Shown: piece by piece, positions 51,910-62,000 of the stretch
Numbering within the stretch: the stretch's first letter is position 1
Layout: the number at the start of each line of letters is the position of its first letter
From: Planctomycetota bacterium
GTDB taxonomy: Bacteria; Planctomycetota; Planctomycetia; Pirellulales; UBA1268
Direction of reading: 5' to 3'
Assembly: GCA_003669605.1 (NCBI GenBank)
Contig: QWOP01000049.1
Location: forward strand, 1 to 64,000
Length of the DNA stretch: 64,000 nucleotides
Notes under the pieces: generated by a model
Databases searched by the model: none
Told to the model about the DNA's origin: nothing
Seen by the model: the letters and a program-made list of their open reading frames with translations, nothing else
Made by a program: the position numbers and the translations under genes

Positions 51910-53688
51910 TCAGGCCTTCGGCGGTGGGACCACCGTCCGCACGCCGAGCTCCACCAACTGCTTCGCATCCACCGGCGACGGTGCCCCGGTCATCAGGTCG
52001 CTGGCCTTCTGCGTCTTTGGGAAGGCGATCACGTCGCGGATCGAATCGAGCCGACCAAAGAGCATCACCCAGCGGTCAATTCCCAGCGCGATCCCACCAT
52101 GTGGCGGGGCCCCACTGCGGAGCGCGTCGAGGAGGAAACCGAAGCGTTCCCGGGCGGAGTCCGGCGAGATGCCCAGCAGACCAAACACCTGCTCCTGAGT
52201 GGCGCCGTCGTGGATCCGGATCGTGCCCCCTCCGGCCTCCGTGCCGTTGATGACGAGGTCGTAGGCCTGGGCCCGGCAGCGGGCCGGATCGCTGCCGAGA
52301 AACTCCCGGTCGATTGCTCGAGGGGCGGTAAAGGGGTGGTGCATGGCTCCCCAGCCACCACTCTCGGCGTCGTGGGCAAACATCGGGAAGTCGACGACCC
52401 AGGAGAAGTGCATCGCCGCGGGGTCATAGAGCCCAAGCCGGCTCCCGAGCCGCTTCCGCAGCATGTGCAGCGCCTTGCAGGTGACGTCGAAGGAATCGGC
52501 GACGACAAGCGCCAGATCTCCGGGCTCGCAGCCGAGCTGGGTGCGGATCGCCACCGCCACGTCGGGGCCGAGGTTCTTGGCAACCGGGCCCGACCAGTCG
52601 CCGGTCGCTTCGGCCTTGAGCCAGACAAGCCCCTTGGCACCGCCATCGACGGCGACAGCGGTGAGGTCGTCGAGTTCCTTGCGGGAGAATTGCGTGGCCC
52701 CGCCAGGGACACGGATGCCGCGGACCCTCCCCCCCGATTCCAATGCCCCCTTGAAGACGCGGAACTCACTCTTCGCTGCGGCGTCGCCAAGATCGACGAT
52801 TTCGAGGCCATAGCGGAGGTCGGGGGCATCGTGGCCGAACCGCTCCATGCATTCGTCCCAGCCCAGCCGGGGCAGGGGAAGCGTGACCTCAAGGCCGAGG
52901 ACCTCCTTTGCCGTCCGCTTCACCAATCCCTCGATGACACCCATCACGTCGTCGGCAGTCACAAACGACATCTCCACGTCGAGCTGCGTGAACTCCGGCT
53001 GTCGGTCAGCCCGCAAGTCCTCGTCGCGGAAGCATTTTGCCACCTGCACATAGCGGTCGAAGCCGGCCATCATCAGCAACTGTTTGTAGAGCTGCGGCGA
53101 CTGCGGCAACGCGAAGAACGATCCGTGGTCCAGACGGCTGGGAACGAGGTAATCGCGCGCACCTTCGGGGGTGCTGCGGCCGAGCATTGGCGTCTCCACA
53201 TCGATGAAGCCCAGTTCGTCGAAATGGTCCCGCATGATCTTCACGATCCGATGGCGGAGGAAGAGGTTGTGCTGCATCGCCGGCCGTCGCAGATCGAGCC
53301 AGCGGTGCTCGAGTCGGACTTCCTCGCCCGGCAGATCGGTGGCACCGGGCTGGAAGACCGGCGTCTCGGCCTCGTTGAGGACCTCGAGTTCCTGGCAGAT
53401 GACTTCGATTCCTCCAGTGGCAAGTTTGGGGTTGGTGGTGCCCTCGGGGCGGTGGCCTACGGTGCCACGCACAAGCACGACCCACTCCGATCGCACCAGC
53501 CTGGCTGCGGCAAGATTCGCGGCAGGGCTCTCCGGTCCAATCACCACTTGGGTCCTCCCCCAACGGTCGCGGAGGTCGAGGAAGATCACCCCCTTGTGAT
53601 CGCGGACGCGGTCGATCCATCCGCAGAGGGTGACAGACTCTCCGAGGTGTTCGGGACGCAGCTCACCGCAGGTGTGACTTCGCAGCAC
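51910..53688 (-). CDS. aspS: Aspartyl-tRNA synthetase, bacterial type
   Basis: 592 residues, the normal bacterial length. It begins with MLRSHTCGELRPEHLGESVTL and the anticodon-binding OB fold (GWIDRVRDHKGVIFLDLRDRWG). Class II motifs follow: motif 2 FRDEDLRADRQPEFTQLDVEMSF and motif 3 GGIALGIDRWVMLF. The inserted GAD domain lies between. It attaches Asp to tRNA-Asp. Whether it also charges tRNA-Asn cannot be told, since no gatCAB or asnS is seen in the window. Upstream lies a 204-bp gap with 18-bp repeats. Confidence 0.97.
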   Translation of the reverse strand: MLRSHTCGELRPEHLGESVTLCGWIDRVRDHKGVIFLDLRDRWGRTQVVIGPESPAANLAAARLVRSEWVVLVRGTVGHRPEGTTNPKLATGGIEVICQELEVLNEAETPVFQPGATDLPGEEVRLEHRWLDLRRPAMQHNLFLRHRIVKIMRDHFDELGFIDVETPMLGRSTPEGARDYLVPSRLDHGSFFALPQSPQLYKQLLMMAGFDRYVQVAKCFRDEDLRADRQPEFTQLDVEMSFVTADDVMGVIEGLVKRTAKEVLGLEVTLPLPRLGWDECMERFGHDAPDLRYGLEIVDLGDAAAKSEFRVFKGALESGGRVRGIRVPGGATQFSRKELDDLTAVAVDGGAKGLVWLKAEATGDWSGPVAKNLGPDVAVAIRTQLGCEPGDLALVVADSFDVTCKALHMLRKRLGSRLGLYDPAAMHFSWVVDFPMFAHDAESGGWGAMHHPFTAPRAIDREFLGSDPARCRAQAYDLVINGTEAGGGTIRIHDGATQEQVFGLLGISPDSARERFGFLLDALRSGAPPHGGIALGIDRWVMLFGRLDSIRDVIAFPKTQKASDLMTGAPSPVDAKQLVELGVRTVVPPPKA

Positions 53689-53719
53689 GCCACAGGCCTT
53701 TCATCAAGGGGCCGATCTG

Positions 53720-53773
53720 GATCGACCGGAGGGAAGGGATCGACCGGAGGGAAGGGATCGACCGGAGGGAAGG
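53720..53773. repeat. Three perfect 18-bp tandem repeats
   Basis: Unit GATCGACCGGAGGGAAGG at 53720-53737, 53738-53755 and 53756-53773, plus a partial GATCGA. It sits just upstream of aspS and reads as PFPPVD repeats on the minus strand, but no supported gene covers it. Confidence 0.9.
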
Positions 53774-53892
53774 GATCGATCTCAGAACAGATCGGCCCCG
53801 ACTCCCATTGAAAGCGGGAGTCGTCCACCGGGCGGAAGCAGAGGATACGCGATCCGGGCCCGTCAGCCCATTCCCATCCAGTGGGTGCCTGC

Positions 53893-54099
53893 TCAGGACT
53901 GGAACGCACCCAGCAGGAGGATCGCAACCGCAAGCAGGATCGCCAGCGCCAGCACCGGGATCGAGCCGTAGAGCACAAGGCTCGGCGCCAGCGCCCCCAC
54001 GGCACTCCCGCCGAATACGGCCGTCAGTGCCAATCCGGCGGCCACGATGACCATGGCGAAACTGATCCAGGCGAGGAGCTTGGGGATCATGGGGATCAT
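53893..54099 (-). CDS. Small membrane protein with two helices
   Basis: 68 residues with two transmembrane helices (about residues 8-32 and 43-64). The ATG at 54099 overlaps the dcd stop (ATGA), which indicates translational coupling to dcd. No family recognised; function unknown. Confidence 0.6.
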   Translation of the reverse strand: MIPMIPKLLAWISFAMVIVAAGLALTAVFGGSAVGALAPSLVLYGSIPVLALAILLAVAILLLGAFQS

Positions 54100-54707
54100 G
54101 GACGGGGCCCTTGGGGGTGGACTCCGGGAGTCGGGATAACACGCTCGGCACTGAACGCCAGTTGCAGCTGCTGCGTGCCATCGGACTCAGGGGAGAGTTC
54201 GCGGAACATCATGCTCGGCTGGATGTCGTGGTTGTGCTGGTATTTCGTACTGGTGTACTCGGTGATATCACCGCAGATTTGGTGGAAGAAGAGTTGGCAG
54301 ATCGCGACGCCGGGGTAGATCTTCACCGGTTGCACGGCGAACATCTCCAGCGTCCAGTATCCGCAGAAACCGACGTCGCCGAATCCGGCCGTGACGTGGA
54401 CAAAGAGGCCCAGGCGACCGATCGAACTCCGCCCCTCGATCATCGGCACGAGGTTGTGGGTCTCGGTCCGCTCTACCGTACGACCGAGATACAACTGGTT
54501 GGGGGTCAGGACCAGCCCCTCCTCGGGGATCCGCACCCGCTCCACGCGGTTGCTCTTTCGCATGTCGAGCACCACCTCCTCGTAGACGAGCAATTCGTCG
54601 TGGAGGGAAAGGTTGTAGCTGTTGGGATTGAGTTTCGTCTCGTCGAACGGATCGATGAGGATGTTGCCGCCGAGCTGTTTCCGGATCTCGTGGCCCGAAA
54701 GGATCAT
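54096..54707 (-). CDS. dcd: dCTP deaminase
   Basis: 203 residues. ILSGHEIRKQLGGNILIDPFDETKLNPNSYNL at the N-terminus and EGRSSIGRLGLFVHVTAGFGDVGFCGYWTLEM at 92-123 are the dCTP deaminase signature, with the catalytic Glu in TLEM. It converts dCTP to dUTP for thymidylate synthesis; a bifunctional form that also removes pyrophosphate cannot be excluded. GGGAA lies upstream of the ATG at 54707. The gene lies between nth and the small membrane protein, all on the minus strand. Confidence 0.92.
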   Translation of the reverse strand: MILSGHEIRKQLGGNILIDPFDETKLNPNSYNLSLHDELLVYEEVVLDMRKSNRVERVRIPEEGLVLTPNQLYLGRTVERTETHNLVPMIEGRSSIGRLGLFVHVTAGFGDVGFCGYWTLEMFAVQPVKIYPGVAICQLFFHQICGDITEYTSTKYQHNHDIQPSMMFRELSPESDGTQQLQLAFSAERVIPTPGVHPQGPRP

Positions 54708-54790
54708 GGAATGTTCCCGTGCGGTCGCCGTCCGGACTGCCTCCGACCCAGGGAGCGATTGTACGCGTTTCGCGAGCGACTTCCCATTCC

Positions 54791-55537
54791 CTACGAGTCC
54801 TGTCTTTCCGGGGGGGTGTTCTCGGCCGGGAGACCGCGCCGTGGGCAGAGGTCGGCGAGGAGGCATTCTGTGCAACGGGGGCGTCGGGCCCGGCAGATCG
54901 CGCGCCCGTGGTCGATGAGGCGGTGGCTGAAGGTGATCCAGTGATCCGCAGGCACCACACGCACTAAATCGCGTTCGGCCCGGACCGCATCGCTGTGGCG
55001 GGTGAGGTCGAGCCGCCGGCAGATGCGGCCGACGTGGGTGTCAACCACCACCCCCTCGGCCCGACCGAAGCCGACACCGAGAACCACATTGGCGGTCTTG
55101 CGACCCACGCCGGGAAGCCGCACCAATTCTGCGAGGGTCGCTGGCACCTGGCCGCCATGCCGCTCGACGAGCCCCCGGCAGCAGCCGAGGATGTTTCTCG
55201 CCTTGGCCCGAAAGAAACCGGTGCTGTGGATCACCGCTTCGAGCTCCACCCCCTCTGCCTCGGCAAGCGCAGCCGGAGTGGGCCAGCGGCGAAACAGCTC
55301 ACCGGTCACCATGTTTACCCGCCGGTCGGTGCACTGGGCGGAGAGGATGGTCGCCACGAGCAGTTCAAACGGGCTGCGAAATTCGAGGGAGCAGCGGGAA
55401 TCGGGGTAGCCCTCCGCCAACCTCCGGGCCACCGCCTCGCCCCTGATCTTGGCAGTCGCTTCGATCCCAGTTCTGCTGCGGCGAGCCGGGGGGCGGGGGG
55501 GATCCCCATCCGGCGGCCGGAGGCTGGTAGGATTCAT
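54791..55537 (-). CDS. nth: Endonuclease III
   Basis: 248 residues, about 35 longer than E. coli Nth at the N-terminus. It has FELLVATILSAQCTDRRVNMVT, the helix-hairpin-helix LPGVGRKTANVVLG with catalytic Lys, Asp in VVDTHVGRICRRL, and the C-x6-C-x2-C-x5-C [4Fe-4S] loop CRARRPRCTECLLADLC. It removes oxidised pyrimidines and cleaves the AP site in base-excision repair. The start at 55537 is chosen for the likely N-terminus; an ATG at 55588 is possible. Confidence 0.95.
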   Translation of the reverse strand: MNPTSLRPPDGDPPRPPARRSRTGIEATAKIRGEAVARRLAEGYPDSRCSLEFRSPFELLVATILSAQCTDRRVNMVTGELFRRWPTPAALAEAEGVELEAVIHSTGFFRAKARNILGCCRGLVERHGGQVPATLAELVRLPGVGRKTANVVLGVGFGRAEGVVVDTHVGRICRRLDLTRHSDAVRAERDLVRVVPADHWITFSHRLIDHGRAICRARRPRCTECLLADLCPRRGLPAENTPPERQDS

Positions 55538-55604
55538 CGGTCGAGCGCTCCCCTGCGTTTTTGCGCCGTACGCCGACGCAGGCCGCATCGACAGGTGAGT
55601 TTCG

Positions 55605-56084
55605 TTGCCACCACCTTCCGCCGTGGCATCCGTTTTGGCATCCGTCCTGGAAAAACCTTGCGTGGCCCCGAGCAATCCCCCATCCGACGCCGACTCCTCT
55701 GCCGACTACGACCCGCTCTACGTCGCAGGCATCAGCCACTTCAACGCCTGCGAGTATTTCGAGAGCCACGAGGTCTGGGAGGAACTTTGGACGGAATACC
55801 GTGGCGAGGCGAGAAAGTTCTACCAGGGGCTGATCCAGGCTGCGGTGGCACTCTATCATTTCGGCAACGGCAACATCCGTGGAGCCCGCAAACTCCACAC
55901 CAGTGTCCATGGGTACCTCGATCCTTACGCTCCCAGGTATCTGGGACTCGACCTGACCGTGTTTCTTCGGGAATTCGATACCTGTCTGGCCGAGGTGGCC
56001 GCCAGTACCGATCCGCTCCTTCCGATCACGCTCGATCCTGAACTGCTCCCCGAGATCCACCTCGATCCGCCTCCAGTGGCCTAA
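55605..56084 (+). CDS. DUF309 domain protein
   Basis: 159 residues if started at TTG 55605, with AGGTGA seven bases upstream; GTG 55662 is an alternative. The core ISHFNACEYFESHEVWEELWTEYRGEARKFYQGLIQAAVALYHFGNGNIRGARKLH is a clear DUF309 helical bundle with conserved His and Glu that could bind metal. Function unknown. Divergent from nth; followed 44 bp later by the LON-domain gene. Confidence 0.8.
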   Translation: MPPPSAVASVLASVLEKPCVAPSNPPSDADSSADYDPLYVAGISHFNACEYFESHEVWEELWTEYRGEARKFYQGLIQAAVALYHFGNGNIRGARKLHTSVHGYLDPYAPRYLGLDLTVFLREFDTCLAEVAASTDPLLPITLDPELLPEIHLDPPPVA

Positions 56085-56128
56085 CTCCACCCCGACCGCC
56101 ATCCGCCCCAACCGTCGAGCGCAGTCCG

Positions 56129-56809
56129 ATGTCCGACGAACCGCTCGCTTTCTCCCCCGATCAGTTCGGCGGCCTCGCCCGGGTCTTCCCGTTGCCGAAG
56201 TTGGTGATGTTTCCGCACGTCATGCAGGCGCTGCATATCTTCGAGCCGCGCTACCGGGCGATGCTCGAGGAAGCCCTGGCGGACGATCGGCTGATCGTGA
56301 TGGCAACGGTGGCATCGGAACTTGAGCCAGCGGATCTGCCGACCAGGCCTCCCTTGGAACCGGTGGCCTGCCTATGCCGCATCGCCACCCACCAACTTAC
56401 CCCGCAGGGCACGTACAACGTCCTCCTCATCGGCGTCCGCCGCGTGCGGCTGGGGAGGGAGTTGCCGGCGCTGCGGCCCTTCCGGGTGATCGAAGCGGAG
56501 ATTCTGGACGAGATGGAACCGGAGATCACCGGGGGCGAGGCGTTGCAATTGCAGCGCGACCTGCTGCAGGCGTTCAAGCGGACGATGCCGAAACTTCCCG
56601 ATGCGCAGTTGCAACTGGACGAATTGCTCGGCAGCCAGGTGTCGTTGGGGATGCTCACCGACATCGTTGCCTACACGCTCGATCTCGATCCGGAGTTGAA
56701 ACTCCGCCTGCTGGCGGAGTGCGATGTCCTTCGTCGCACGCGCTTGCTGCTGGAGGGGCTCGCGGCGCGGGGCGGGAGGCGTTTTCCCCCGCCATTCAGC
56801 CGCAATTAA
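56129..56809 (+). CDS. Stand-alone LON substrate-binding-domain protein
   Basis: 226 residues. ARVFPLPKLVMFPHVMQALHIFEPRYRAMLEEALADDRLIVMA (about 17-59) is the start of a Lon protease N-terminal domain; CLCRIATHQLTPQGTYNVLLIGVRRVRL follows. There is no ATPase or peptidase domain, so it cannot be Lon itself. Such proteins may bind unfolded protein or act as adaptors; this is inference. Lies between DUF309 and folE, same strand. Confidence 0.9.
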   Translation: MSDEPLAFSPDQFGGLARVFPLPKLVMFPHVMQALHIFEPRYRAMLEEALADDRLIVMATVASELEPADLPTRPPLEPVACLCRIATHQLTPQGTYNVLLIGVRRVRLGRELPALRPFRVIEAEILDEMEPEITGGEALQLQRDLLQAFKRTMPKLPDAQLQLDELLGSQVSLGMLTDIVAYTLDLDPELKLRLLAECDVLRRTRLLLEGLAARGGRRFPPPFSRN

Positions 56810-56854
56810 CGCTCCGACTGACTGGAAGCAGCGGCTTGGTACACTGTCCTTTCC

Positions 56855-57604
56855 ATGAGCATGCCCCCCCCAGAACAGCCGTCCTGTGCCGCCGATGAAC
56901 CCGAAGCGGCCGCCGCCCGCGCCGTCGGGGAAAAGGACGCCGCCCGCGCCGTCGGGGAAAAGGCCGCCGCCCGCGCCGTCGGGGAAGCGGACGCCGCCCG
57001 CGCCGTCGGGGAAGCGAGCGCTTCCGATGTCCGGGGGGTAGACCATGCCCGGATCGAGCGGGCCGTTCGCGAGATCCTCCTGGCTGTCGGCGAGAATCCC
57101 GACCGCGAGGGGCTGCTGCAGACACCGGCCCGCGTGGCCCGGATGTACGCCGAGATGTTCTCCGGCCTTCATCAAGACCCGCGCGTTCACCTCCGCACCG
57201 CGTTTACCGAGAAGTACGACGAGGTGGTGCTGGTCCGCGACATCGCCTTCCACAGTGTCTGCGAACACCACCTCCTCCCCTTCATGGGGCGGGCCCACAT
57301 CGGCTATATCCCTGATGGCCGGGTGCTGGGCCTGAGCAAATTGGCCCGGATTGTGGATGTGGTTTCCCGCCGTCCGCAGGTCCAGGAACGGCTCACCGAG
57401 ACGATCGCTGAGTTGCTCGTCGAGCAACTCGGTGCCAAAGGGGTGGCGGTGGTTGTCGAGGCGGTGCATACCTGCATGACGATCCGCGGCGTCCGCAAGC
57501 CGGGCAGCGAATGCGTCACGTCGGCGATGAAGGGGCTGTTCCGCTCCAATGTTTCCAGCCGGGCGGAGGTGCTTTCGCTGATCTACGGACGTCGCACGAC
57601 CTGA
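56855..57604 (+). CDS. folE: GTP cyclohydrolase I with repeat-expanded N-terminus
   Basis: 249 residues. The enzyme domain starts near residue 66: [31 protein letters not shown], then [22 protein letters not shown] with Zn-binding Cys and His, [22 protein letters not shown], and [17 protein letters not shown] with the second Zn Cys. It makes dihydroneopterin triphosphate, first step of folate (or preQ0) synthesis. Residues 21-56 are four copies of a nine-residue unit ARAVGE[KA][DAS]A from a 27-bp repeat, not part of the family. A membrane protein gene follows 16 bp later. Confidence 0.95.
   Translation: MSMPPPEQPSCAADEPEAAAARAVGEKDAARAVGEKAAARAVGEADAARAVGEASASDVRGVDHARIERAVREILLAVGENPDREGLLQTPARVARMYAEMFSGLHQDPRVHLRTAFTEKYDEVVLVRDIAFHSVCEHHLLPFMGRAHIGYIPDGRVLGLSKLARIVDVVSRRPQVQERLTETIAELLVEQLGAKGVAVVVEAVHTCMTIRGVRKPGSECVTSAMKGLFRSNVSSRAEVLSLIYGRRTT
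56915..57022 (+). repeat. Four 27-bp tandem repeats inside folE
   Basis: Units at 56915, 56942, 56969 and 56996 encode ARAVGExxA. The units are nearly identical in DNA (GCCCGCGCCGTCGGGGAA core), which points to recent expansion. Confidence 0.85.
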
Positions 57605-57620
57605 CAGCCGAGTTTGCCCT

Positions 57621-58388
57621 ATGACGCTGTTGGTCGACTTTCTCTGCCGTTTCGGCTGGGGACTCGCGCTGGGGTTGGTGTGCACTCCTGCCGGTCTTGT
57701 GCCCGCCGGTTTCTTCCGGGTGAACCTCCTGGTTGTCATGGGGCTGGCGACGTTCGCCGCACTGCTGGCGGGAAGCTGTCTGCCGGGGAACGCGTGGCTG
57801 GTGCCGGCTGCGGCCGCCGCGATCTCCTGGATCGGCACGATCCTCTGGCTCGCCCAGCGGAAGCTGGCCGGCAAGATCGCCTGTGCCCTTGCCGGCGGAT
57901 TGCTGGCGGCAGCAACCTGGATGGCCGGGCCAGTTGCCTTGCCTGGCGCGGTGGGTGGGGCGCTTGCGGTAACGGCCCGCCACCTCCTCTCCGGGGCAGT
58001 CGTCGGGCTCTCCGTCCATGCCATGCTCTTGGGGCACTGGTACCTCAATGCGCCTGGGATGCGGATCGACGCCCTCCGGCGGGCGATCGATGTGGCCCTG
58101 GTGGCCTGGGGGCTGCAACTAGCCCTCTGCACCGCCGACATGCTGGCTGCCGGCGGTGTCGCTCACCTTGCTGCCACGTGGGGAGCGGCGGGGCACTCAG
58201 CCAGCGGGGCGGCGATGACGTCCCTGCGCTGGCTGGCGGGGCTCGTAGGACTGCCGATACTCCTGTGGATGAGCCGGAAGACCCTCGAGATTCCCAACAC
58301 CCAAAGCGCTACCGGTATTCTCTATGTTGCCTGTCTGGCGTCGATCGTCGGAGAACTGGCCGGTCAGTTACTCGATGCGTCAGGCTGA
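57621..58388 (+). CDS. Polytopic membrane protein, unknown family
   Basis: 255 residues with about eight hydrophobic helices, the second half containing MLLGHWYLNAPGMRIDALRR. The LGHWYLN phrase in a helix could place a metal or cofactor His, but this is not a recognised motif. Follows folE by 16 bp on the same strand. Function not inferable. Confidence 0.65.
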   Translation: MTLLVDFLCRFGWGLALGLVCTPAGLVPAGFFRVNLLVVMGLATFAALLAGSCLPGNAWLVPAAAAAISWIGTILWLAQRKLAGKIACALAGGLLAAATWMAGPVALPGAVGGALAVTARHLLSGAVVGLSVHAMLLGHWYLNAPGMRIDALRRAIDVALVAWGLQLALCTADMLAAGGVAHLAATWGAAGHSASGAAMTSLRWLAGLVGLPILLWMSRKTLEIPNTQSATGILYVACLASIVGELAGQLLDASG

Positions 58389-58491
58389 ATGCCCCGCTGC
58401 TGGTTTGTGACGCACCTCACTCCCACACCTCACCACCCCCCGCCCGCTCTCATTCATCAGTCATCGCCGCCGCCTTGAGCCCAGCCGAGTT

Positions 58492-59010
58492 ATGCAGATC
58501 TCACACGCCTGCCCTGCCTGCTCCCATGGAGTGCGGCTTGAGGATATCGAGACGCTCGGGGTGCTCACCTGCCCTTCGTGCGGCGCCGGCATGACGGTGC
58601 CAGCCGACGCTTTCGCCACCGCTGGTGGTGCCACTGGCGAGAAGGGCGCCCGGCGGCTTACTCGGTGCCTGGTCTGCCCGAGCATCGATCTCTTTGTCCG
58701 CAAGGATTTTCCCCAGCGGCTGGGGGTGGGGATCGTCGTCGCCGGCCTGGCGGCCAGTTGCGTCACGTGGGCGATGCGAGAGTTATTTGCCACCTTCGCC
58801 ATCCTCTTTGTCACGGCCCTGATCGACGTCGTGCTCTACTTTGTCGTCCCCAACTGCATCAGTTGCTACCGCTGCGGTGCCCGCTATCGGGGGCAGGGAG
58901 CGGATGGTTTCGGCCCGTTTGACCTGGAGACGCATGAGCGGCACCGTCAGCAGGTGGCACGGGTCAACGAGTTTTCCGCCCAACGCCCATCGCCTCCTTC
59001 CGGCGGCTGA
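58492..59010 (+). CDS. Membrane protein with two zinc ribbons
   Basis: 172 residues. HACPACSHGVRLEDIETLGVLTCPSCGAGMTVP (about 5-37) is a CxxC...CxxC ribbon. RCLVCPSIDLFVRKDFPQRLG starts a second segment with its second half CYRCGARYRGQG (about 125-136) after two transmembrane helices (77-118). It is the third ribbon-bearing protein of the window. Function unknown. It is followed 35 bp later by the FAD/Fe-S oxidoreductase. Confidence 0.7.
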   Translation: MQISHACPACSHGVRLEDIETLGVLTCPSCGAGMTVPADAFATAGGATGEKGARRLTRCLVCPSIDLFVRKDFPQRLGVGIVVAGLAASCVTWAMRELFATFAILFVTALIDVVLYFVVPNCISCYRCGARYRGQGADGFGPFDLETHERHRQQVARVNEFSAQRPSPPSGG

Positions 59011-59045
59011 TCTTGGCTGCCGTACACGACTGAAGGGGACGATCC

Positions 59046-62000
59046 ATGGACCAGGAACGGCAACGCATCGAGGAAGACCTCCGCGGCGTCGTCAGTGGCG
59101 AGGTGCTGTGCGATGACGCCACCCGCGCCCTCTATGCCACCGATGGCAGCCTCTTCGACGTCTGGCCACAGGTCGTCGTTCGCCCACGATCGGTGGACGA
59201 CGTGGCGGCGACCGTCCGTTGGGCGGCGGAGCGAAACATCCCGGTGCATGCCCGCGGTGCAGGTTCGAGCATCACCGGCGACTCCCTCGGCTGCGGTGTG
59301 GTGATCGACTGCTCCCGCTTTCTGCGGCGGATTGTGTCGACCACGGAGGGGCATGTGCGCGTCCAGCCGGGGGTAGTGGGGCTGCAGTTGGAGGAGCACC
59401 TCCGCCAACTGGGGAGGACGTTTGGCCCCGATCCGGCAGCGGCGGCGGTGACGACGTTGGGGGGGATGATCGGCCGCAACACATCCGGGAGCCGGTTTCT
59501 CCGCCATGGTGCCGTCCGCAGTCGCCTGGCTGCCGCGCAGGTTGTTCTGGCTGATGGCATGGTGGTGGAATTGGTCCCCACAGCCTCCCGCCCGTCCCGC
59601 CTGGTGGCGGAGGGGCCCTCAGCGGCGAACGATCCCGCGGTCCGGGTGGCCGCTTTGGCGGAGAGCATTTCAGGAGTTTTGGCGGCTGCGGCGCCGGTGA
59701 TCGCCTCCGGACAGCCTGCCAATCGACGCGCCCATGGCGGTTACCGGCTCGACGATGTGCTCCATGACGGCGTGGTGGATCTCCCCCGTCTGCTGTGTGG
59801 TTCTGCCGGCACGCTGGGGATTGTCACCGAGGCGACGCTCCGGACTGTCAGTACTGATGGCGGGAGTGCCGTGGCGCTGCTGCTGTTTGAATCGCTGGAA
59901 AAGGCGGCGCAGGCGGCCCTCCGGCTCTCGTCCCTGCTCCCCAGCGCGTGCGACTTATTTGACAAGCGTCACTTGGCGCTGGCCCGTGGAGCGCGGGTCG
60001 ATTTCGATCTCCTCATTCCGCCGGTGGCGGATGCCGGTCTGTTGGTGGAGTTCACCGCGGCCGACCACGCTGGCGCCAGTGCCCGGCTCGACGAGGCGAT
60101 CCGCCGCATGCAGGGGGCTCGGAAGATGTGCCTCGACATCCGCCGGGCAGACGACGCCAACGACGCGGCGCTGTTCTGGGACCTGTCGCGTCACCTGATG
60201 CCAACACTGCATGGTGTTCGCGGCGTCGAGCGACCGGTGTCGTTTATTGAGGACATCGTTGTTCCCCCCGAGGTGCTCCCCGAATTCCTCGTTCGTCTGC
60301 AGGGGGTGCTCAAGCGCTGTGCGGCCACGGCGATGATCTTCGGTCACGCCGGGCATGGCCAACTCCACGTCCGCCCCTACGCCAATCCGAGTAATCAAGC
60401 CGATCGCGCGGCCCTCCTCCGCCTTGCCGAAGCGGTCTATGTGGAAGTCGTGGCTGTGGGGGGGACAATCGGTGGCGAGCAGGGGCTGGGGCTGTCACGC
60501 ACCGGTTTTTTCGAGCAATTTTTCCCCGATCTGGCACGGGTCTTCGCTGATGTGAAGCGGGTCTTTGATCCCCAGGGGCTGCTCAACCCAGGGAAAATCG
60601 TCCGCCTGCCCGGCGAGTCCTTGGCCTCGCTCCCCTTCCGCCCCGCCCTGCTCCCGCAGGCTGCCGCCGAGCCCGTCGGCACCGGCGACGAGGCGCCACT
60701 CGCTCCGGCAGCTCCGCGGGTGCCACTGTCGGTGTTGCAGTGGCCGCCACCGGGATTGGCAGGCGAGGTCGATGCCTGCAACGGCTGCGGGGCCTGCAGA
60801 ACTCTGGCGGCGGGGGGACGGATGTGTCCACGCTATCGGGAGGACCCGGCGGAGGAATCCTCGCCCCGGGCAAAGGCCAACCTGTTTGCAGCGCTCCTCG
60901 CCGGACGGCTCGATCCCAAGAGCCTTTCCGGGGATGCCGTGCGGGCGATCGCCGACACCTGCTTCAACTGTCATCAGTGTCGCGTCGAGTGTGCCGCGGG
61001 GGTTGATATTCCGGGCTTGGTGACTGAGATCAAGGGAGCGCATGTCGCTGCCAACAGTCTTCCCCTGTCACGCTGGCTGCTGTCGCGCGTTGATACCCTG
61101 TCACGCTTCGGCGGAGCGACGAGGCCGCTGGCCAATGCCGCCATCAACGATCCGCGGGCCCGTTGGCTGCTGGAAAAATGCCTGGGCATCGCGCAGGGGA
61201 GGAAACTTCCCCGGTTCACCGGCAACCGGACGATGCGTTGGGCGGCACGGCGCGGTCTGACTAGGCCGTCGCGGCGCGGGGGCCCGCGGGTGCTCTACTT
61301 CCTCGACACCCACGCCCGCTGGCACGATCCGCTGCTGGTGGAGGCCTTCGTGACGATCCTCGAGCGGCACGGCGTGGGGGTGTCGATCGATCCCCGACAA
61401 TTAGCGGCCGGGATGCCGCTGGTTGCTGAAGGAGACATCCCGGCGGCCCGGCGAGTGGCAGCGGCGAATGTCCGCATCCTCGCCGAAGCGGTGCGGCTCG
61501 GTTACCGGATTGTATGTACCGAGCCGGCGGCCGTGACCGCCATCACCCACGACTATCCCCTGCTCGTCGAGGACGATGACATGCAGCGCGTCGTCGACGC
61601 CACCTGCGACGCCACCACCTATCTTTGGGAGATGCACCGCGACGGGAAATTGAAACTCGATTTCGAGCCCCTGCAGGCCCGCATTCTCTACCACCTTCCC
61701 TGCCACCTTCGCACGCGGTCCCCGGCTGGTCCCGCGGCGCAACTCCTCCGACTGATTCCAGGGATATCTGTCGACACGGCCGACCGCGGTTGCTCCGGGA
61801 TGGCGGGGGTCTTTGGCCTGTCGCGCGACAACTACCGAGCCAGCCTGCGGATCGGCCGCGGGCTCGTCAGTGCGATGCGGGGGGCTGGCGTCGATGTCGG
61901 CGCTACCGAGTGCAGCGCCTGCCGGATACAAATGGAACAGGGAACCACAAAGCCCACCATCCACCCGGTGAAACTGCTCGCCAAGGCGTGGCGGATGATG

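Noticed and set aside
51898-53811. Open frame of 637 codons on the plus strand
   Set aside because: Antisense to aspS, which is unambiguous.
53586-54005. 139-codon minus-strand frame with PFPPVD repeats
   Set aside because: Its repeats come from the 18-bp tandem repeat and it overlaps the better-supported small membrane protein out of frame.
56372-58141. Open frame of 589 codons on the minus strand with GAGG repeats
   Set aside because: Antisense to the LON-domain gene, folE and the membrane protein; its Gly repeats are the reverse reading of the folE tandem repeat.
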